10,213 bases of DNA from Hydrogenothermus sp. (GTDB lineage: Bacteria; Aquificota; Aquificia; Aquificales; Hydrogenothermaceae), in NCBI GenBank assembly GCA_003978675.1, contig QNYP01000141.1:1-10213 (forward strand), given 5' to 3'. The notes beneath the pieces are model-generated. The model was given only the letters and a program-made list of their open reading frames with translations. It made no database searches and had not been told where the DNA came from. Positions 6,757 through 10,213 of this stretch are shown piece by piece. The first letter of the stretch is position 1. Each line of letters opens with the position of its first letter. Made by a program: the position numbers and the translations under genes.

Positions 6757-6761
6757 TCCTC
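6757..6761 (-). promoter_or_regulatory. Ribosome binding site favouring the short uma2 start
   Basis: On the minus strand GAGGA precedes the ATG at 6749-6751 by 5 bases. The in-frame ATGs at 6761-6763 and 6785-6787 have no such element, so the shortest reading frame, which does not overlap the upstream gene, is preferred. Confidence 0.6.
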
Positions 6762-6764
6762 ATT

Positions 6765-8201
6765 TTATAACTTATGATACGCTGCAACAGCTGCAGCTAT
6801 AGCAACTGCTAATTCTTCTGGATTTGTTTCTTCTCTTCTAAATTTAAATGTTGGAAGTTTTTTATCTAAGTAATTTGTTGTAAATCTTCCTTCTCTAAAA
6901 TCTTTATCTCTAACAATGTGTCTTAATAATGGTAAGTTTGTTGGAGTTCCTCTTACTATAAACTCATCTAATGCCCTTTGAGCTCTGTTTACAACCTGCT
7001 CCCACGATAGAGCCCAGACAATTAACTTTGCTACCATTGGGTCATAATAAGGCGGAATTATATAGTCTTTGTAAACGGCAGAATCTATACGAACTCCAGG
7101 TCCACCTGGTGAGTAATAAGAGGTAATCTTTCCTGGAGATGGTGCAAAATTTTTAGATGGGTCTTCAGCATTTATTCTAAATTCTATTGAGTATCCTCTA
7201 AATTGAACTTCTTCCTGTAAAAATGGTAATTTCATACCATCTGCAATTTGAATCATTCTTTGCATTATATCTATTCCTGTTACCATTTCAGTGACAGGGT
7301 GTTCTACCTGTATTCTTGTATTCATCTCAATAAAGTAGAAATTATCATTTTCATCCACTAGAAATTCTAATGTTCCAACACTTTCATAACCTAGTCTGAA
7401 CATAGATTTAACAGCTACTCTGTAAAGCTCTCTTCTTACTTCTTCAGAAAGTCTTGGCGATGGAGCAATTTCTATTACCTTCTGATGTCTTCTCTGGATA
7501 GAGCAGTCTCTTTCTCCAAGGTGTATTACATTCCCGTATTTATCTGCCATTACTTGAATTTCAATGTGTCTTGGATTTTCAACATATTTTTCTATAAATA
7601 CTGCACCATTTCCAAAGAATTTTTCTGCTTCTAACGTTGCAGATTTAAATAATTCTTCAAAATCTTCTTCTTTTCTAACAATTCTCATTCCACGACCGCC
7701 ACCACCATAGGCAGCCTTTATTATCACAGGAAAACCTATTTCTTTTGCTACCTTTTTAGCCTCATTTATATCTGTTATAGGCTCATCTGTTCCCGGTAAA
7801 ACAGGGACTCCAACTTCTCTCATTGCGATTTTTGATTTAATCTTATCTCCGAAAAGCTCTATATGTTCAGGTTTTGGTCCTATAAAGATAATTCCTTTTT
7901 TTTGACAGTACCTTGCAAAATCTGCATTTTCAGACAAGAAACCGTACCCTGGATGTATTGCATCACACCTTGTTTGCCTTGCTAAGTCTACGATTTTATA
8001 AAAGTTTAGATATGCTTTTATTGGATCTCCAGGTATCATATATGCTTCATCAGCTTTTTTAACCCATATACCTTTAGAATCTGCCTCTGAGTATATAGCA
8101 ACAGTTTTTATTCCAAGCTCTTTACAGGCTCTTATTATCCTTGTTGCTATTTCTCCTCTGTTGGCTATTAAAACCTTTTTTATATTTTTTATCAAAGCCA
8201 T
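6765..8201 (-). CDS. accC: Biotin carboxylase subunit (AccC / PycA / CfiB type)
   Basis: ATP-grasp enzyme that carboxylates the biotin of a carrier protein using bicarbonate. It is full length at 478 residues. Order of elements: N-terminal domain with KKVLIANRGEIATRIIRACK (8-27) and AIHPGYGFLSEN (81-92); ATP-grasp lid AAYGGGGRGMRIV (163-175); HLGERDCSIQRRHQKVIEI (227-245); metal and active-site residues E278, E292, N294, R296 in FIEMNTRIQVEHPVTEM; C-terminal domain with FRINAEDP (341-348). It is about 30 residues longer than a typical AccC, with an Ala-rich tail ending in AAYHKL, a style I associate with PycA and 2-oxoglutarate carboxylase small subunits of Aquificales. No biotin carrier or carboxyltransferase gene is adjacent, so acetyl-CoA, pyruvate or 2-oxoglutarate carboxylase cannot be decided; the symbol names the family. 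The start has AGGAG 8 bases upstream, and the gene begins 20 bases after lysC. Confidence 0.9.
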   Translation of the reverse strand: MALIKNIKKVLIANRGEIATRIIRACKELGIKTVAIYSEADSKGIWVKKADEAYMIPGDPIKAYLNFYKIVDLARQTRCDAIHPGYGFLSENADFARYCQKKGIIFIGPKPEHIELFGDKIKSKIAMREVGVPVLPGTDEPITDINEAKKVAKEIGFPVIIKAAYGGGGRGMRIVRKEEDFEELFKSATLEAEKFFGNGAVFIEKYVENPRHIEIQVMADKYGNVIHLGERDCSIQRRHQKVIEIAPSPRLSEEVRRELYRVAVKSMFRLGYESVGTLEFLVDENDNFYFIEMNTRIQVEHPVTEMVTGIDIMQRMIQIADGMKLPFLQEEVQFRGYSIEFRINAEDPSKNFAPSPGKITSYYSPGGPGVRIDSAVYKDYIIPPYYDPMVAKLIVWALSWEQVVNRAQRALDEFIVRGTPTNLPLLRHIVRDKDFREGRFTTNYLDKKLPTFKFRREETNPEELAVAIAAAVAAYHKL

Positions 8202-8221
8202 AACAGCTTCTCCTTACAAAA

Positions 8222-8716
8222 TTAATCAATAACCATTGTATCTTTATCTTCTATGAATGCTTCATGTAATGCTCTAACTGCGAGTTCTGCATATTTTTCA
8301 TCTATAAGGCAAGATATTTTTATTTCAGAAGTTGAAATTGCATATATGTTTATTCCTTCTTTTTGAAGAACATCAAACATTTTACCTGCAGTTCCTGCAT
8401 GAGTTTTCATTCCAAGACCAACTACTGATATTTTAGCTATTTTATCGTTTCTTTCTACTCCTTCAGCCCCAACTTCTTTAGCAACTTCTTTTGCAATATC
8501 TTCTGCAAAGTCTGCATCTGTTTTATTTACTGTAAATGAAATATCTGTATAACCTTCGTGAGAAACATTCTGAACAATCATATCAACAACAATATTGTTA
8601 TCCCCTAATGTCTTAAATAATTTCGCAGCAATTCCCGGCTTATCTGGAACTTTTACAACTGTTATTCTTGATTCTTTTAAATCATGGCTAATGCCTCTAA
8701 CTGCTACTTTTTCCAT
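8222..8716 (-). CDS. Probable aspartate kinase beta subunit from an in-frame internal start in lysC
   Basis: Within lysC, codon 247 is an ATG (8714-8716) preceded by GGAGGAG at 8726-8732 with a 9-base gap, as good a ribosome site as those of the main genes here. Translation from it would give 164 residues (MEKVAVRGISHDLKES...), containing just the two ACT domains. In Bacillus subtilis aspartokinase II, Corynebacterium glutamicum and Thermus, lysC makes an alpha chain and an in-frame beta chain of about 160-170 residues starting at the equivalent place, forming alpha2-beta2 enzymes. The sequence shows the site directly; that it is used is inference from that precedent. GGAGGAG also encodes part of the Val-Glu-Glu codons, so part of the signal could be coincidental. 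Confidence 0.6.
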   Translation of the reverse strand: MEKVAVRGISHDLKESRITVVKVPDKPGIAAKLFKTLGDNNIVVDMIVQNVSHEGYTDISFTVNKTDADFAEDIAKEVAKEVGAEGVERNDKIAKISVVGLGMKTHAGTAGKMFDVLQKEGINIYAISTSEIKISCLIDEKYAELAVRALHEAFIEDKDTMVID

Positions 8717-9454
8717 ATCTTCATTCTCCTCCACTATCCAAGTTCCTTCTTCGTCAGAAAAAGATGAACGAACATGTATTTTAACGCCATATTTTGCTGC
8801 AAACTCAACAGAGCGAATTTGCATAACTTTGGAACCTAAAGATGCCATTTCCATCATTTCTTCATAAGAAATTATAGGGATTTTCTTTGCACCTTCAACG
8901 ATTCTAGGGTCTGCAGTAAATACTCCAGGAACATCAGTATATATTTCACACACATCAGCATTTAATGCCGCTGCAAGTGCTACTGCAGTTGTATCAGAAC
9001 CACCTCTTCCGAGAGTTGTAATATCTCCGTTTTTATCTATTCCCTGAAAACCTGCAACGATAACAACTTTTCCTTTATCTAATTCTTCCAACATCCTTTT
9101 GGTAGATATATGGTTAATTCTAGCTTTCATGTGAATATCATCTGTTTCTATTGGTACTTGCCAGCCTGTTAAAGAAACTGCAGGTATTCCCATTTCTTGT
9201 AAAGCAATAGATAGAAGTCCTATTGCAACTTGCTCACCTGTTGAAACTACCTGGTCAACTTCCCTTGGATTTGGTCTTTTTGAAAGTTCATAACAAAGTC
9301 TTAGTAATCTATCTGTTTCTCCAGACATTGCAGAAGAAACAACAACTACTTTCTCTCCTCTATCTAAACCTTCTTTGACTTTCTTTGCCACATTTTTTAT
9401 CCTTTCTATACTACCTACAGAAGTTCCACCAAACTTTTTTACAACAAGAGCCAA
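8222..9454 (-). CDS. lysC: Aspartate kinase (aspartokinase), TTG start
   Basis: Phosphorylates aspartate, the first step to lysine, threonine, methionine and diaminopimelate. The 410 residues consist of a kinase domain (about 1-235) with VKKFGGTSVGS (5-15), VVSSAMSGETD (38-48), STGEQVA (71-77), LGRGGSDTTAVALAA (148-162) and YTDVPGVFTADPR (172-184), then two ACT domains (about 262-335 and 342-405). The first ACT carries KVPDKPGIAAKLF and IVQNVSHEG with DISFTV, the region that binds lysine and threonine in known enzymes, so end-product inhibition is expected. The start codon is TTG (9452-9454), fixed by AGGAGG at 9463-9468, 8 bases upstream; no in-frame ATG is nearby. The length and an internal start resemble the two-product lysC genes of Bacillus and Corynebacterium. 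The gene follows a 70-base gap and is 20 bases from the biotin carboxylase gene. Confidence 0.97.
   Translation of the reverse strand: MALVVKKFGGTSVGSIERIKNVAKKVKEGLDRGEKVVVVSSAMSGETDRLLRLCYELSKRPNPREVDQVVSTGEQVAIGLLSIALQEMGIPAVSLTGWQVPIETDDIHMKARINHISTKRMLEELDKGKVVIVAGFQGIDKNGDITTLGRGGSDTTAVALAAALNADVCEIYTDVPGVFTADPRIVEGAKKIPIISYEEMMEMASLGSKVMQIRSVEFAAKYGVKIHVRSSFSDEEGTWIVEENEDMEKVAVRGISHDLKESRITVVKVPDKPGIAAKLFKTLGDNNIVVDMIVQNVSHEGYTDISFTVNKTDADFAEDIAKEVAKEVGAEGVERNDKIAKISVVGLGMKTHAGTAGKMFDVLQKEGINIYAISTSEIKISCLIDEKYAELAVRALHEAFIEDKDTMVID
8726..8732 (-). promoter_or_regulatory. Internal Shine-Dalgarno in lysC
   Basis: GGAGGAG on the minus strand lies 9 bases before the in-frame ATG of lysC codon 247. 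It is complementary to the 16S rRNA tail and decides the start of the proposed beta subunit. Confidence 0.6.
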
Positions 9455-9462
9455 TAACCAGA

Positions 9463-9468
9463 CCTCCT
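9463..9468 (-). promoter_or_regulatory. Shine-Dalgarno of lysC (TTG start)
   Basis: AGGAGG on the minus strand, 8 bases before TTG 9452-9454. It fixes the unusual start codon of lysC. The encoded N-terminus (ALVVKKFGGTSVG) matches the normal aspartate kinase beginning. Confidence 0.8.
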
Positions 9469-9478
9469 TAGTATCTTC

Positions 9479-9519
9479 AAAAATCAGCTTATTCTAATAT
9501 ATATTACCATATATGCTGA
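9479..9519 (-). terminator. Possible weak terminator (and overlapping -10-like site) between the DUF2914 gene and lysC
   Basis: Reading the minus strand, TCAGC (9519-9515) pairs with GCTGA (9488-9484) and is followed directly by TTTTT (9483-9479). Inside, ATATAT-GGTA-ATATAT (9514-9499) forms a second stem, leaving a 10-base bulge on one side. This order of stem then U-run resembles an intrinsic terminator for the purN-DUF2914 transcript. The stem is AT-rich and would be weak at high temperature. The same bases contain TAGAAT (9496-9491), a plausible -10 element about 36 bases before the lysC start, but I see no matching -35. Either or both roles are possible. Confidence 0.35.
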
Positions 9520-9524
9520 GGTGT

Positions 9525-9923
9525 TTACTTTTCCTGTATAAGAAAAGATTTTGTGGCAATTATATTTCCATTTTCATCTTTGACAATTACTTCCCAATTT
9601 CCAGTCCAGCTTGGAATTATTCTTTTTGAACTCCAAGTCCTAAATAAAGGGTAAGTAATACTTAATTTAACAGAAGCCATTTTTCTACCTTTGTAATACC
9701 ATTCGTGAATTACATATGTAGGGACTTTAAAAGCCTTTATTTTTGTCCAGCAGTAAACCTTTTTTATATCATTAGGAAAAATATTTGATACATATATAGG
9801 CTCTCTATTTTTTATTTCTTTAGCAAACTTAATATCCACAACTTCAGAGATAATATCTTCAACAGCAAAAGTTATATTAGTAAATCCAATAATTAGGGCT
9901 AAAATAAGAGCTACTTTTTTCAT
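9525..9923 (-). CDS. Secreted DUF2914-domain protein
   Basis: A 132-residue protein with a signal peptide at 1-20 (Lys-Lys, a long Ala/Leu/Ile stretch, then Thr-Phe-Ala), so it is probably periplasmic. Residues about 55-130 match DUF2914: KVYCWTKIKAFKVPTYVIHE (55-74), the HEWYYKGRKMASVKLSI strand pair, FRTWSSKRIIPSWTGNWEVIV (94-114) and the closing DENGNIIATKSFLI. The many Trp and alternating strands suggest a small beta-sandwich. The function of this domain is unknown; it often appears in exported proteins. The gene overlaps purN by one base (TAATG) and has GGAGGA at 9930-9935, 6 bases before ATG. The pairing with purN looks like transcriptional convenience rather than shared function. It is followed by a 70-base gap with a possible terminator. 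Confidence 0.8.
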   Translation of the reverse strand: MKKVALILALIIGFTNITFAVEDIISEVVDIKFAKEIKNREPIYVSNIFPNDIKKVYCWTKIKAFKVPTYVIHEWYYKGRKMASVKLSITYPLFRTWSSKRIIPSWTGNWEVIVKDENGNIIATKSFLIQEK

Positions 9924-10213
9924 TAGAAATCCTCCAATGCTGGATTTACTGGAATTTCTCCATACTTCGCATTTTCTACAATAACTTTTCTACCATCTAA
10001 CTTAATTCTTCCTTCACAAAACCACTTTATAGCCTGAGGGTATATTCTATGCTCCCATTTTAGAATTTTTTCTGATAGGCTTTCATGTGTATCATCAGGA
10101 GTTATTGGGACGACTGCTTGAATAATCACAGGACCATTATCCAGTTCTTTACTAACAAAGTGAACAGTAGCTCCTGAAAATTTTGCACCAAATTCTACTG
10201 CCTGTTTTTGTGC
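9923..10213 (-). CDS. purN: Phosphoribosylglycinamide formyltransferase PurN, C-terminal part
   Basis: GAR transformylase adds a formyl group from 10-formyl-tetrahydrofolate to glycinamide ribonucleotide in purine synthesis. The frame enters from the right edge and gives 96 residues, the C-terminal half of a protein usually near 200. Recognisable: GATVHFVSKELDNGPVIIQ, which holds the conserved His and Asp region around the folate site, then AVVPITPDDTHESLSEKI and EHRIYPQAIKWFCEGRI, the standard family ending. The GTG at 10127-10129 is internal, not a start. The stop TAA overlaps the ATG of the DUF2914 gene by one base. The substrate-binding N-terminal half and the catalytic Asn lie outside the window. 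Confidence 0.93.
   Translation of the reverse strand, partial: AQKQAVEFGAKFSGATVHFVSKELDNGPVIIQAVVPITPDDTHESLSEKILKWEHRIYPQAIKWFCEGRIKLDGRKVIVENAKYGEIPVNPALEDF

Noticed and set aside
6140..6787. Longer start for the Uma2 protein at 6787
   Set aside because: It overlaps the biotin carboxylase gene by 23 bases and lacks a ribosome site, whereas ATG 6749-6751 has GAGGA 5 bases upstream.
9455..9524. Lysine riboswitch or T-box before lysC
   Set aside because: Only 70 bases are available and no conserved aptamer helices are visible.
1..10213. CRISPR arrays, tRNA, rRNA, insertion sequences
   Set aside because: Scanning both strands, I saw no regularly spaced repeats, transposase-like proteins, or tRNA/rRNA-like conserved stretches.

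Overview
The window is a gene-dense, AT-rich piece of bacterial chromosome with no mobile element, CRISPR array or RNA gene that I can see. Very low G+C, proteins rich in Lys/Glu/Ile, a family 4 (Fe-S) uracil-DNA glycosylase and the general style of the NuoE/NuoF and biotin carboxylase proteins suggest a thermophilic chemolithoautotroph of the Aquificales, most likely the Hydrogenothermaceae (Sulfurihydrogenibium/Persephonella type). This placement is inference from protein style; no rRNA is present to test it.

Layout. At the left edge, on the plus strand, a short reading frame resembling an internal piece of dihydroxy-acid dehydratase (IlvD) ends at a TAA. The family 4 uracil-DNA glycosylase (to 631) follows in the same frame and has no canonical start codon that keeps its first two cluster cysteines. 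Everything else lies on the minus strand and reads right to left: purN (3' part only), a secreted DUF2914 protein, lysC (aspartate kinase), a biotin carboxylase, a Uma2-family PD-(D/E)XK protein, eno (enolase), an FtsB/DivIC-like division protein, a phosphoglycolate-phosphatase-like HAD hydrolase, a DUF167 protein, nuoE, nuoF, and a secreted TPR protein with a SPOR-like C-terminus. That last gene converges on the glycosylase gene, and the two stop codons share a TTAA.

The minus-strand genes are packed like long operons. purN/DUF2914 overlap by 1 base; uma2 to DUF167 overlap or nearly touch (eno/ftsB 44 bases, ftsB/gph 52 bases, gph/DUF167 10 bases); nuoF and the TPR gene abut. Only two gaps approach 70 bases: before lysC (9455-9524) and before nuoE (3564-3633). 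Both hold weak inverted repeats and are the likeliest places for transcription to stop or restart. No stretch over 300 bases lacks a gene.

The genes cover purine synthesis, the aspartate amino-acid pathway, carboxylation, glycolysis/gluconeogenesis, cell division, metabolite repair and the NADH-oxidising module of complex I: a housekeeping neighbourhood. I do not see a convincing new multi-gene system. The points most worth checking are the broken IlvD/glycosylase junction, a strong internal ribosome site in lysC that probably makes a separate regulatory subunit, and a solitary Uma2-like nuclease-fold protein inside a metabolic operon.
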